Source of the DNA: Certhia americana
Lineage: Eukaryota; Chordata; Aves; Passeriformes; Certhiidae
Length of the DNA: 64,000 nt
Direction: 5' to 3'
Assembly (NCBI GenBank): GCA_018697195.1
Contig: CM031858.1
Coordinates: 78,003,133-78,067,132, forward strand
Below the pieces are notes generated by a model. The model was not told the DNA's origin. It saw nothing but the letters and a program-made list of their open reading frames with translations, and searched no databases. Positions 54,021-64,000 of the stretch are shown here, piece by piece. Positions within the stretch are counted from its first letter, which is position 1, and each line of letters starts with the position of its first letter. Position numbers and translations under genes: made by a program.

Positions 54021-54994
54021 AGTCCTTATTCTTCACATAATGGTTAAATCAATGTGTGAAGAAAATTAATGGAAATTACTGTCGCAGAAAGCATATTTTT
54101 GCCACACATCATTTTGCAAAAAAAGTTCTTTTGTTTAAAGACTGGAAATCAAGATTAAAATTACTTCATATTCAGACTGTCAAGTTTCTTATGCTACTAA
54201 TTTACTTTAACAGGTTACTTTATGTGCCAAATTCTCTGCTTGGATACCTTCCCTGTTGATGCGCTACTGTCAGCTATAAAATGAATCATGCCTTTGAAAC
54301 AGGAAAAATGCTGAATCTGAAATGGTGCCATAGCAAAGGAAATTCTGGTGCCTTTTATTCATTCTCTATTTCAGGCTCAGGTCTGCTTTCAGACTGTTCA
54401 TTTGTGATACACCTGTTTCCTACCTTCATAGTTTTATTGAATTTCTGTCTATCATATGCAGCCTAAAACCTGGTCATTTGCCTGCACCGGTGTTGCAAAG
54501 GGATGATTTGAGGTATCTTGAAATTTCATCTCTGCATCTCACAGGCCTTTATTTTATATGTTCCTGTCTTCTTCCCATGTACTGTCCTCTGTGCTGAATA
54601 TTTTGTTATTGTGCCCTTTAAACAATTAATTGGTGACTTACTGTGAAGAAAACAAAACTTGTTGTTTAAACGTTTATCTAAAACCTGGCTTTAAAAAGGG
54701 TTTCTATTTGCTTTACAGTACTCTGAAGAAGTTCAACAAAGAAAATATTGAGAACTCAGTCTCTGCTGAGGAATGATCCTTTACTATTCTCCCTGTCATC
54801 TTTCTTCATAGATATTTGTATGACATTTTGCATTTTCTCTGCCCTAGGATATTTGAAGGGACACAATGGTTGAACTCATCTTTGTGTTGGTTGTGCTCTG
54901 CTGACCCCCGCTATGTTGAAAATCAACAGCTTTACCAAATTCTATTTTTCCCTCCCCCATGAATAAAGGAACTAGGCTGATTCAAGGTATTACT
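54021..54994. other. Non-coding unique sequence upstream of A-rich tract
   Basis: Two small open frames (54056-54259 and 54281-54466, +) without recognisable domains. An AATAAA hexamer at about 54962-54967 lies some 30 bases before the A-rich tract; see findings. Confidence 0.5.
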
Positions 54995-55107
54995 GAAAAA
55001 ACAAAAAAAAACAAAAAAAAAACCCCAAAAAACAACAACAACACCAAAAAAACTAAAAAACAAACAAAAAAAAAAGAAAAAAAAAAAAAAACCAAAAAAA
55101 AAAAAAC
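54995..55107 (+). repeat. A-rich low-complexity tract (AAAAAC-type)
   Basis: About 113 bp almost entirely of A, interrupted by single C, CC or CCCC and a few G/T. It follows AATAAA (about 54962) by roughly 30 bases, the spacing of a polyadenylated transcript end, so it might be an expanded poly-A tail of an old retrocopy; equally it may be a plain low-complexity tract. Confidence 0.9.
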
Positions 55108-55629
55108 AGGGAAGTTGTGAGAATTTCTTAGCAATTTCTTTTCTTTTTATAGACTAGAGGGCTGCATTCCCCCCATACACCAACACAAAATATCTGGCTT
55201 TCAGACTACCAATACACATCTCTTCTGTGGAAACGATTTTGGAATAGGCAGGATTGTCATAGCATTTCCAACTGAAAGGTTCTTGATGTTTCTCTAATCC
55301 AACTATTCTGGACGAAAATGTAGAAAAGCTTAAATCCCTCTCATATGTCCTTAAAAAGGCTGGCCAAGTAGCTGTACAATCACATTTTCAGTCTAAACAA
55401 GCCACGTGCAAAGTGCTCCACCAGGAATCCCATTCCAAAGGTACATTCTAACAAATGTTCCCTGCATGCCTGGTGTAGTTGATTCTCTGATATCAACTGT
55501 TTGGCAGCTCACTGTTTGCTCAGTATAGTCTAGTTTCTTCTTGGAGACAATACCCACTGTAGTCACACTATTTACTCTGTAAATAGAAATAAAATTCCTT
55601 GAGGGAACTGAGGCAGTGACAACAATTTG
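55108..55629. other. Non-coding unique sequence, possible very old CR1 remnant
   Basis: Around 55256-55312 the words CATAGCATTTCCAACTGAAAG, GGTTCTTGATG and CTAATCCAACTATTCTGGA loosely resemble the minus-strand CR1 3' end, but the match is too poor to call. Confidence 0.35.
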
Positions 55630-55880
55630 CTTTTAATTATTTGACTAAATTAACCAGTTCCAACTGTCTCAGATTTGATCCAGTTTCGAGTAACTCCATT
55701 TTAATTTAGTCTTCCTCGCACATCTTGCAATGACCATGCACATTATAAAGTGAAATAATGCCTTAAGACTAATAATTGATAAGGTATCATGCAGAGTATT
55801 ATCAGCTTGCAGCTTGGCAGTTTCATTAATGTACATGCTACACAGGCTTTTATTATCTTTGCTACTTGAAGTTTCCATCT
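55630..55880. promoter_or_regulatory. Candidate conserved non-coding element
   Basis: A stretch with many distinct homeodomain-type cores (TTTAATTATTTG near the start, TTTTAATTTAG around 55700, CTAATAATTGATAA around 55770, TTCATTAATG around 55825). It shows no tandem repetition and no supported open frame. Inference only from motif richness and sequence complexity. Confidence 0.22.
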
Positions 55881-56990
55881 AAAAGCTCATTATACCTATG
55901 AGAATGGCATACCTGAGTACTTAAAGCTGATAAAATAGCATACCCTGTTTTCCAGGTCTCTTTTCTTTGTATGGGAAACAACTTATTAAAGCCTGTCCTG
56001 GTGAGAAACTTCATAAACATGATCTGCTCTTGAACTAAGTCCTACACTACTGAAGATAATCCAGCCTCTCTGAATACAGGCTCTACTGAACACAGACCAT
56101 GAGTTTTACGTGAAAGCATGTTATTCTTCAAAGTGAGGCTCAACTATTCCTCAAGCTATTTTGCTACATATCTAGGAAAAAGTGGGCCAAGTGACTCTGA
56201 AGTGCCCAAGTAACTCTGAAAAGGAATTCAACCATTTAGGTCATTCCAGTCAAGGAGATGAGACCTATGGGAGTTTTCAAATATTCCTGGGAGTCTATTT
56301 CAGTTTATTTCAATCAGGGATTAAAGATGCTACTTACATCTTCCTGCCTCTAAGTATTTTTCAAATCTGGCCACTAAGCCATGCAGCCTAAAATCCTGAA
56401 TATTTTTGTCCCAGAGCCATAATTCCTCACTAAGCCTTGGACTGGTTGATCACTGTTCCCATGACTTACTTACCAAGTAATGACATATAGAACATATTTT
56501 TTTTTTAAATTTTAAAAAATCAGCTCACTTAAAGAAATATGATGTATTTGCTGTACCTCAACCCTCACTTGCAATGACTTCCTACTGATGCAATTGAAAG
56601 AATCTTTCTTTCCTTTATCTTGGAAAAGAGTATGAATAAAACAGACAGGTCTTAACTTTATTTGTAAGAGATAAACAAAACTCTACAAAAACAAAGCTGA
56701 GAACTCACCTTAATTCCCCACATCAAATTTTTATTTATGAGGTTACAAAAAATACGTTATTATGTCTAATCTTGTGAGTTATTCAGGGGATACTATGCAG
56801 GATAGTGAGGTGATTGAAAAATTTAAAAAAAAAAAAAAAAAAGAAAACAAAAGAAGAGAAGAGAACAACCATTTTATTTTTCCTATGTGTAAATATGGTT
56901 TTTTTACGATATCCATTTAGTCATCTGAATACTGAAGAAGTATTCAACACAGCATAGGCAAAAGAGTAAGAATGAATTTTTGGACTTTAC

Positions 56991-57015
56991 TTCTGGCATA
57001 GGGTCTATGCCAGAA
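56991..57015. repeat. Inverted repeat, 10-bp arms, 5-base loop
   Basis: TTCTGGCATA, loop GGGTC, TATGCCAGAA; arms are exact reverse complements with balanced base composition, so less likely to be a compositional accident than the AT-rich palindromes. There is no U-run after it and no adjacent gene, so no terminator function is implied. Confidence 0.95.
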
Positions 57016-58642
57016 GGTTCAGTCTAGCTCAGAACATTTAGCTATTTCTGGTAGTTAAACGTCAGCTTGTTCCTGCCTACTAAATAATAAATTTGGTTAC
57101 GCCCTGCAGTGGTTGAAGAAAGTCCCTCTTCAAACTTCCATTGTGACACTTTATGGGATCATGGGAATGCCACATACCATTTTTTTTTTCCTGTATCTTC
57201 CTATAAGTAAAAATAACTTAAACCAAAATAATAGTTGTGGACAGCATTTTAAGCTATCTTGAATATTAGGATTTTCTTGATCTATTACGGAAATTATTTG
57301 GCTTAACACAGTATTTTCCCCTTTCCTCCACTTGTTTGAATGAAATTATGTTAAAAGATCTGTGTTACAACAAACCTGTCAGAAATTTTTACTTATTTGT
57401 AAGGTTACTCAGAATTTTGATTAAGTTAATATATACATTTCATTTAAACTCAGATTTTGGCATAGGCTGGACCAGCTCCAGATTCCTAAGCCCACAATTT
57501 TAAAATTCAATACATAAAACTGCCTGTCCGGAGAAATTCTTTGGGCCTGAGATGGAATCCCACTAAGTTTTTCCTCCCATCTACAAGCTTCTCCTCATGC
57601 TTGGTATCAAGAACAGATTCATCATTGCAAAGAAACTCTCAGCCAAGGATCTGGTATTCAGCTTTGAATAAAATCTAAGTTCTCCAGCAAGAGCCCAGAC
57701 CTCTCATCTAAGATCTATTTCAGTAAATTACTCTCCTGAAAAACAATTCAGTGATCATTCCTTACAATTTCTGACACTGATGACAAACAACATTCCCTGT
57801 TGTATATGGATACAGTTACACACAAGTAGAATGACATCTCTAGAAAACAGCAAACCATCAAGCCTTATTTTACCCTCTCTAGTTTTACAGTAGGATATTC
57901 TCTGTGGTGTAAAAGAATAATTAACTTAAAAAGGTCAGAAGACATTGTAGATGGCAGGGAGACATTTAAGTTATTGAGGAAATTACCAGGGCACCTTAGA
58001 GTTATGGGATCCAAAGACATTAAATGGCCTCCAATACTGATTCTGAAAAATTTTAAAACTATTCATTCTCTGAATGGGCACTGACCACCAAAGACATTTC
58101 TTATTCATTATTTCAGTTATGTGGTGCAGACTCAGACATTAGTAAAACATCGGTCCTCAGATGAATCAGAGCTGGGATTTTTATGGACATAGGAGGAAAA
58201 CATTGTGGATATTTTATAACATGGATCACAGTTCTATGGAAAGGATAAAGAATTCAAAGTATTCCACAGCCATCCTACCAAAGGAGGCAGATGCCTCTGA
58301 TCTTACTGTGACTATCACCATTACATGCAGCAGGTCTGTTCCTCTATAACACATCACAATACTCAGTTCTAGGGGTACAAGATCAGTGCAGAACAGAACA
58401 CATTACTGTACTACACCAGTGGGATTTTCTTCCTCTGATCCCCGATGCTTTTCCCTATTAACCTTGTTGCTCTGCTCTGTCAGTTTTGCATTCCTGTAAG
58501 GTTCCTGTCTCTTCTATTCTCTTAGTAAGAACAAAACTGTGAGACTTTTATGACCCCCAGCCTATGAAACACAACATGCAGGAGATATAAAGAGAAGAAA
58601 CAGTAGCTGGCTAAATCAACACAGAATGAGTAAAAGTGTAGG

Positions 58643-58663
58643 AAAAAAAAAAAAAAAAAAAAA
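58643..58663 (+). repeat. Homopolymer A21
   Basis: Uninterrupted run of 21 A followed by an A-rich tail to about 58686. No AATAAA or recognisable retrocopy upstream. Confidence 0.95.
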
Positions 58664-58928
58664 GAAAGATTAAAAAACAAACAAAACTTACATATGATCA
58701 TTTATTCCAATTTAGAAAACGAACAAATTTGACCCAGTGACCTTCATCAGTAGTTTAAGGTTCATTAAGGGGTACTGAAATCCCACTCTCATCTTCATTG
58801 TCCATTTGATGGACATCTACATAATGTCTTAAAAAACTGATAGATGCAGAAATATTTAACTATTTTAAGTATTCAATTTTAAGAACTAAAATGCCAAAGT
58901 ACACAGATAGACCTGATACGTAAGCTGT

Positions 58929-58969
58929 GTTATAGATATTAAATATATTTATGGTTATAGATATTAAAT
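58929..58969. repeat. 16-bp direct repeat at 25-bp spacing
   Basis: GTTATAGATATTAAAT occurs exactly at 58929-58944 and 58954-58969. Confidence 0.94.
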
Positions 58970-61900
58970 AATATTTAACTCAAAGCTGGGTTAAATATTC
59001 AGAGGAAATGGACCCAGATTTTAAGTCTGCCTTACAAAAGCAAAAGCCTCAGTTTTGAAAAATGCATTTGAAGAATTCAAAACATATAATTAATGTTCAA
59101 ATAACTAAATTATATTACTTTTATCTATGCAGTAAGACATTGTCCTGAAGTGTACTAATTCTTGTTAGAAATTTTTGCATTGTGACAGCTTGTGCCACCT
59201 CTTTAGCACAGAAGGGGAATTATGAGCAAACAAGTTAACTAACCTGTTTTTGCTAAAAATATATTTGGGCAGTGAGTGGTTATTAACTTTTTATTCTTTT
59301 TGTGTTACTTTAATTCAGTTTTATTGTCAAACTATTCATCTCACTAATGTCCCTAATAGGCTTAATTCTGTTAGTAGGCCATGACTAATTTGCAAACCCA
59401 GGAAAAAAATAATCTTTTAAATCAGAATCAATAATACTAAAGGTGGAAATATTTTAAAACATCTTAAAAATATTTATCAGAAAGTCAAGACTCAAAAAAT
59501 CATTAACTGGGGAAGAAATGGACAAATCAATATGTCAAAGTTTGAGCAGAAGTTAAGGTTTGTATGGCATAGAAGTCCAGCAAGACCTGGTTTTAGCCCC
59601 CTACCATGAGGCAACAGGCTGAATCAGCCCTTACAGTCATACAAAAATTGAGAAGACATTACCTGGGAATCAGAAGGAGGTTATGATTTTATCCCAAGTC
59701 ATAGTGACATTATTTAACAGCATTTGTTGTCTCTCATAAAGCATAGACTGAAAAGTTGTTAACAAAATATCTCTGTCAAAAATGAAACATTTATTGTTGT
59801 TAATAAATTAGAATATTGCCCAGCATGGCCTACATTGCCTACTTAACCTGTGTATGAGACTGTCATTTATTTTCCACACACATTTATATTTTGGTCTATC
59901 AACTTCTTTTTCTCGATGTGTTTGACAGTAATCTTAAAAGGGTTACAGCTTCTCAACAACATGTATGAAGGGATTTGGCCACCTGGGACAAGATACAGCA
60001 AAACAAACAAAAAAAAGCAGAAGCTGAACTTCGAAATTTTCAACACTTAAGCACAAGTCAGCCCTCAGTAATGTTGATAAAGGACCACAGACAGTTACAT
60101 CCAGAAAGGAGTGAAATTAAAGTAATGGTTTTCTAACCTGATAGAAGAGTGACCTATCGATTAATAGATGCTAACAGGTTGCTCAAAACTAGCAAGCTTA
60201 CTTTCAGAGGCCAGAGAGAATTTTTTCAGGTATAGGCAGATATAGTGCTTTAGAGTCATTGAAATATTTGGTTAAGATTTTTTATACCCTTGCTCTTTTG
60301 ATATCTCATCAACAATGATGAATGACTATTAGACAAGTGGGCAAGCCTCTCCTGTATGTTCTCTTGCTATTTCATTAAAGTAATTTTGTACAGGTTTCCT
60401 AACTTCCATAATAAATTAAACTGGTTTTTAATCAAGCTTTTTGTATGAGGACTGTGCTTTAAATTTTGACCCTTAAGTTACCATACCTGCAATCTCATCT
60501 ATTAAAAACAAGCAAGATAATGTGATTTAGTCAGTTCACCTTTGACAGTTTAATTTGATCTTCACTTCCAAAGCCTGTTTTTGAAAAAGACCCAAACAGA
60601 AAAATAACTCTGTTCCTCAGAAACTGAATATTTTTCAAGCTGTAGCTCAGCATCCAAACAAGGAAGGATTAATAAGCCAAAAATAACATTAAGAAAAGAA
60701 ATTATTTTCATAAACCTTTAAGGGGCCAGACTCATCCTAAAAGGATCTATCATGTATAATAACAGAACCTCATATGAACATAATATGTGTGCAAATACAG
60801 CTGTACACAGTTCAAGAAAAACATAGGAAGTTATGGTAGATCTAATTTAAAGCAGTGCAGAAGGTCAAACAGACTAGAAAGATTCTGCTTCCATGCTAGA
60901 TGCAGGACTTAAAGACGATAAAGACACTATTAAATTCACCATTCTCAACACAGACTTGATTTCTTCCCAGAATTGGTTGTCATCATGATATCTGAAAATT
61001 GAGATAGATCTTGAACAGGTTTCATGACACTAAATTCTCAGGGTCACTTCAATCTTGCACAGACAAGGTCAGAATAAGTCAAACCAAACTGGTGGTGTTA
61101 AAGCTGAAGTTCAATGCATATCGATCCTAGAACTGTAAGACATATATAAGCTGTTCATGTGAATTCAGGCAGTGATGGCTGTACACCTTATCAGAAGTCT
61201 TCTTGTGACACCTCCAGTTGGTGCTCACTAGTTGGGGAAGCATGTTCTGGATGTCAAATATGTTATATGAAAGATCAGACTAGGAGAATGGACATAACAC
61301 TGTTTTGTCCATTAAAGGTAAACAAAATGTGCCAGTGGCTTTTGTCAGGAAATAAAAGCAGGTGCTCTCTCCAGGGCTCTAACAAAGACCTGAAGGCTCT
61401 TTGGCTGATTTGTGGTACGGTTTTCACTAGCAACTAGGCTACACAAGGGGCTGCAAAGGTATTACTCAGTCCTATTTGTCATAATATGCACAGAAAATGG
61501 ATGATCATGTTTAAAAGGGAAAATTACTAACTTCATTATGATTTTATTTTATTATGGTGTTGTTCATTGCAATGCTTGAAGAGTAACATTTACCTTCACA
61601 TTTCTACTGCCAGAAAAAGGGATGAAATTTTAAAGACAGCAAGACTTAACCCAGTTTAGAGGTTGGCAAGAAAATATTTACAGGAGCACTACCTTGAGAT
61701 GAGCAGTATCTGTTTCTTCAGAACCCTCATTATTCTTACAGCTATTTCAGTGACCATGTTTCAGTTTCCAATGGATCTAGTGTCAGCTGTGGATGTTATG
61801 ACTTTCTTTGAAACTCTGACTTAGAGTTAACAGGAATAAGTTTAACTTGTCATGACAGAGAGAATTATTTTACACAGCACCCAACTACTTTGGTCTACCA

Positions 61901-62203
61901 ATTACTTTTTTATTCCTATGATCCCTTCCCTCACTGGATGCAAGCTCTTCCCTTCCTGTTTGATGTAAGCAACACTCGAATTTCTTGAGCAGTAAATGAA
62001 GCTTAGTCCATACACAGATCATAAATGATAAATTATAATTATAAATACCAATTAAAGAGTTATTCTTTTATGTGCATCTAATTTTAAAAAGTAAAATATA
62101 TTTACTTTGCAGCAACTCTCCTTCCATAGAGCCATCCATACAGCAGAAGGAAAGAGGCAGAGTCCAACAGAAAAGTGTCATCACATGATTAAATGACAGA
62201 TGA

Positions 62204-62694
62204 TATCACAGAGTTGCAGAATGGGTCAGGTTAGAAGGGACCACAGTGGGTCATCTGGTCCAGCCTCCCTGCTTGAGCAGGGTCATCCTAGAGCACATGG
62301 CACAGGATTGTGTCCAAACAGTTCTTAAATATCTCCAGTGAAGGAGACTCCACAGCCTCTCTGGGCAATCTGCTTCAGTGCCCAGGTACCCACAGTATAA
62401 AGTTCTTCCTCATGTTCAGATAGAACTTCTTGTGCATCAGTTTCTGCTCATTACCTATTGTCCTGTTACTTGGTACCTCTGAGAAGAGCCTGGCTCCATG
62501 TTCTTACCACCCTCCCTTCAGATAATGACAGCCATTGGTGAGATCCCCTCTTGATCTTCTCCAGACTGAACAATCCCAGATCTCTCAGCCTTTCCTCTAC
62601 AAGAGATGCTCCAATACTTTAATCATCTTTATTACCCTCTCTTGGCCTCTGTCTAGGAACTCCTAGTCTCTGCTGCCATCTCTACAACTGGGTT
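62204..62694 (-). mobile_element. CR1 LINE 3' fragment with terminal tail
   Basis: The element runs on the minus strand with its 3' end at 62204. Read from the plus strand it begins ATCACAGAGTTGCAGAATGG, GTCAGGTTAGAAGGGACCAC and ATCTGGTCCAGCCTCCCTGC, the reverse complement of the classic avian CR1 terminus. Further landmarks are the GAGACTCCACAGCCTCTCTGG block, AAGTTCTTCCTCATGTTCAG, GATCTTCTCCAGACTGAAC, TCTCAGCCTTTCCTC and ACCCTCTCTTGGCCTCTG. It is 5'-truncated near 62694 and full of stops in the ORF2-derived part, so not mobile. It represents a different, more 3'-complete subfamily than the copy at 10867. Confidence 0.94.
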
Positions 62695-62781
62695 AGAAAG
62701 AGACCACATTTTATAAATAACGGGGACTCAACTCTTACAAAAAATTCTTATATATAAGAAACAACATGACAGCAAATCATG
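62695..62781. other. Short spacer between CR1 and pyrimidine repeat
   Basis: Unique AT-rich sequence; nothing recognised. Confidence 0.6.
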
Positions 62782-62812
<31 letters not shown>

Positions 62813-62970
62813 TTTCATTCTTCCTTCCTTCTTTCCTTCCTTCCTTCCGCACCTTCCGCACCTTCCGCACCTTCCGCACCTTCCGCACCTTCCACACCTT
62901 CCGCACCTTCCGCACCTTCCTTCCTCCCTTTCTCCCTTTCTCCCTTTCTCCCTTTCTCCCTTTCTTCCTT
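62782..62970. repeat. Composite pyrimidine satellite: CTTT, CTTC, 9-bp and 8-bp arrays
   Basis: Four arrays abut. They are CTTT x about 8 (62782-62815), CTTC-type (about 62819-62848), eight units of the 9-bp CCTTCCGCA (62843-62914; unit 6 is CCTTCCACA), and five units of the 8-bp TCCCTTTC (62925-62964), ending near 62970. The 9-bp array carries one CpG per unit; unit 6 shows the G-to-A change expected from CpG decay. The open frames reading Leu-Pro-His or Phe-Arg-Thr repeats are artefacts. Confidence 0.97.
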
Positions 62971-62978
62971 ACTGAATA

Positions 62979-63966
62979 AATTTTAAAATTTTACGCCACT
63001 ATTGGACTAGAACCATTTTTAATTTAAGCTCATTTCTCACACCTTTCTCTCAGTGTCTACTGATCCAAGTCTCAACTTTAAAACCACATTGCATAATAAA
63101 CCGTCCAACTCATTGACACACTAGGCTGTTGAGGCCAAAAGACTGAATATGCTCAAAAAAGAACTAGACAAAAATCACAGAAGACAGGTCCACTAGAGGC
63201 TTTTAAATACAGTGGACAAATAACAGCCCCTGGCTCAGAAATTCTACCCTGTTAAATGCCTTAAACTGGGAGGTTTCAAAGGAGCATTGTTCTGTGCCTG
63301 CCCTGATTCTCAATCTCCCTCTAAGCACCATCTATGACCTATCATCAAAATAGGAAACAGCAAGCTAAACAGACCTTTGCTCTCAGTCTATATGACATGG
63401 CTTTGGAACAACAAATCTTTAAAAAGAAGTGCAGTATTTCCCCTTCCAGTGTCATATTTTAGAGGGGGTTTTTTTTAACTCTTTAGGTAATGATTGAGGT
63501 TAATAACTAAGAAAAACAAGGGAAAGAAGGAGTAGGTTTAATCAGTAAATATGTATTATTTATAATTTAATATATTGTTATTGCTCAGAAAAATACCAAA
63601 ATTAAATGGCAAAGATGAGTTTGTAAAGACAGATCATGTCAATGTTGGATATGAATAAAACTGTAAATTATCATTACACCTGTAACAGATGGTGACACTG
63701 TTAATCACTTTGTAGCAATAGTGAATTTACTGCCCAGAGCAAAATGTGATTTTCCAATTAGCCTTGTGCTCTAGGAATAAGAATGATCTCAATGGTTTTG
63801 GTTTTGAGGGTTTTGAGGATTCCAAAACCCTTTGAATATGGTTTCTTCTGAAGTCCTTCCTCCAGGATATTTGAATAGCTGTTTATTTGTTTCAGAACTA
63901 GAGACAGAAATGCTAAGGTGTGTTACCACATTTACAGAGGTTCATTCTTTATGAAGTCTGTATTCA
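62979..63966. other. Non-coding unique sequence, nothing recognised
   Basis: AT-rich, stops in all frames, no recognised repeat or RNA gene. A GGTTTTGGTTTTGAGGGTTTTGAGG patch is at about 63795-63819. Confidence 0.6.
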
Positions 63967-64000
63967 CAGAATCAAGGAATAACAGAATGGTTCAGGTTAG
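63967..64000 (-). mobile_element. Probable CR1 3' end, cut by window edge
   Basis: CAGAATCAAGGAATAACAGA followed by ATGGTTCAGGTTAG closely resembles the reverse complement of the avian CR1 terminus (CACAGAATCAC...GAATGGTTCAGGTTGG). Only 34 bp are visible, so the call depends on sequence beyond the window. Confidence 0.68.

Larger units (their letters stand above)
55881..62203. other. Non-coding unique sequence, mostly featureless
   Basis: About 6.3 kb without a supportable exon. Noted items are A18 (56825-56842), the hairpin at 56991-57015, A21 (58643-58663), the direct repeat at 58929-58969, and a motif-rich AT stretch at about 59060-59400. The open frame at 61159-61437 (92 codons) has several Cys but no recognisable family. 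Confidence 0.6.

Noticed and set aside
55256..55470. Possible minus-strand CR1 remnant
   Set aside because: Only loose word similarity to the CR1 3' end; too diverged to call without a profile search.
62766..62979. Open frames reading Leu-Pro-His and Phe-Arg-Thr repeats
   Set aside because: They translate the 9-bp minisatellite and flanking microsatellites; not genes.
1..64000. CRISPR arrays, operons, phage or bacterial mobile elements
   Set aside because: No spaced direct repeats, no long ORFs and no bacterial gene density; the CR1 and LTR content marks the DNA as a sauropsid nuclear genome.

Overview
The window looks like 64 kb of non-coding DNA from a bird (or at least sauropsid) nuclear genome. 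The evidence is two clear, decayed CR1 LINE 3' fragments (10867-11310 on +, 62204-62694 on -), a probable third CR1 tail running off the right edge (63967-64000), one probable solo LTR of an avian endogenous retrovirus (50276-50678), AT-rich background, few CpG, and scattered simple repeats of vertebrate type. There is no operon structure, no long open frame, and no rRNA, tRNA or CRISPR array that I can recognise.

I found no protein-coding exon I could support. The longest open frame on either strand is 144 codons (47350-47784). It has no recognisable domain, and the other frames above about 100 codons are equally featureless or lie on low-complexity sequence. The window is therefore either intergenic (a gene-poor region) or the inside of a very long intron; the sequence alone does not decide between these.

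Layout. 1-10.9 kb: AT-rich unique sequence with an A/C-only tract (1391-1746), a 72-bp segment present twice 2.7 kb apart (3199-3270 and 5901-5972, one mismatch) and a locally GC-richer block (3271-3900). 10.9-21 kb: a CR1 fragment, a SOX/homeodomain-motif-rich stretch (12380-12660), a 12-bp-arm palindrome at 14562 and several short tandem duplications. 20.9-33 kb: a 217-bp almost pure polypyrimidine TTC tract, a 13-bp-arm palindrome at 28090 and a 35-A run at 31862. 33-50 kb: a composite CA/CG/TA repeat (33241-33343), an AAAT repeat and a candidate conserved regulatory block with an RFX X-box-like site and an octamer (45690-46480). 50-64 kb: the solo LTR, two further homeodomain-motif-rich blocks (53690-54020, 55630-55880), a long A-rich tract preceded by AATAAA (54995-55107), a CR1 copy and a composite pyrimidine minisatellite (62782-62970).

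There are no genes here to assemble into a pathway. The functional content, if any, is likely to be distal regulatory elements, and those calls rest on motif density read by eye rather than on alignment. I saw no convincing sign of a new biological system. The most unusual primary observations are the sharp-edged 72-bp duplication and the long polypyrimidine tract.
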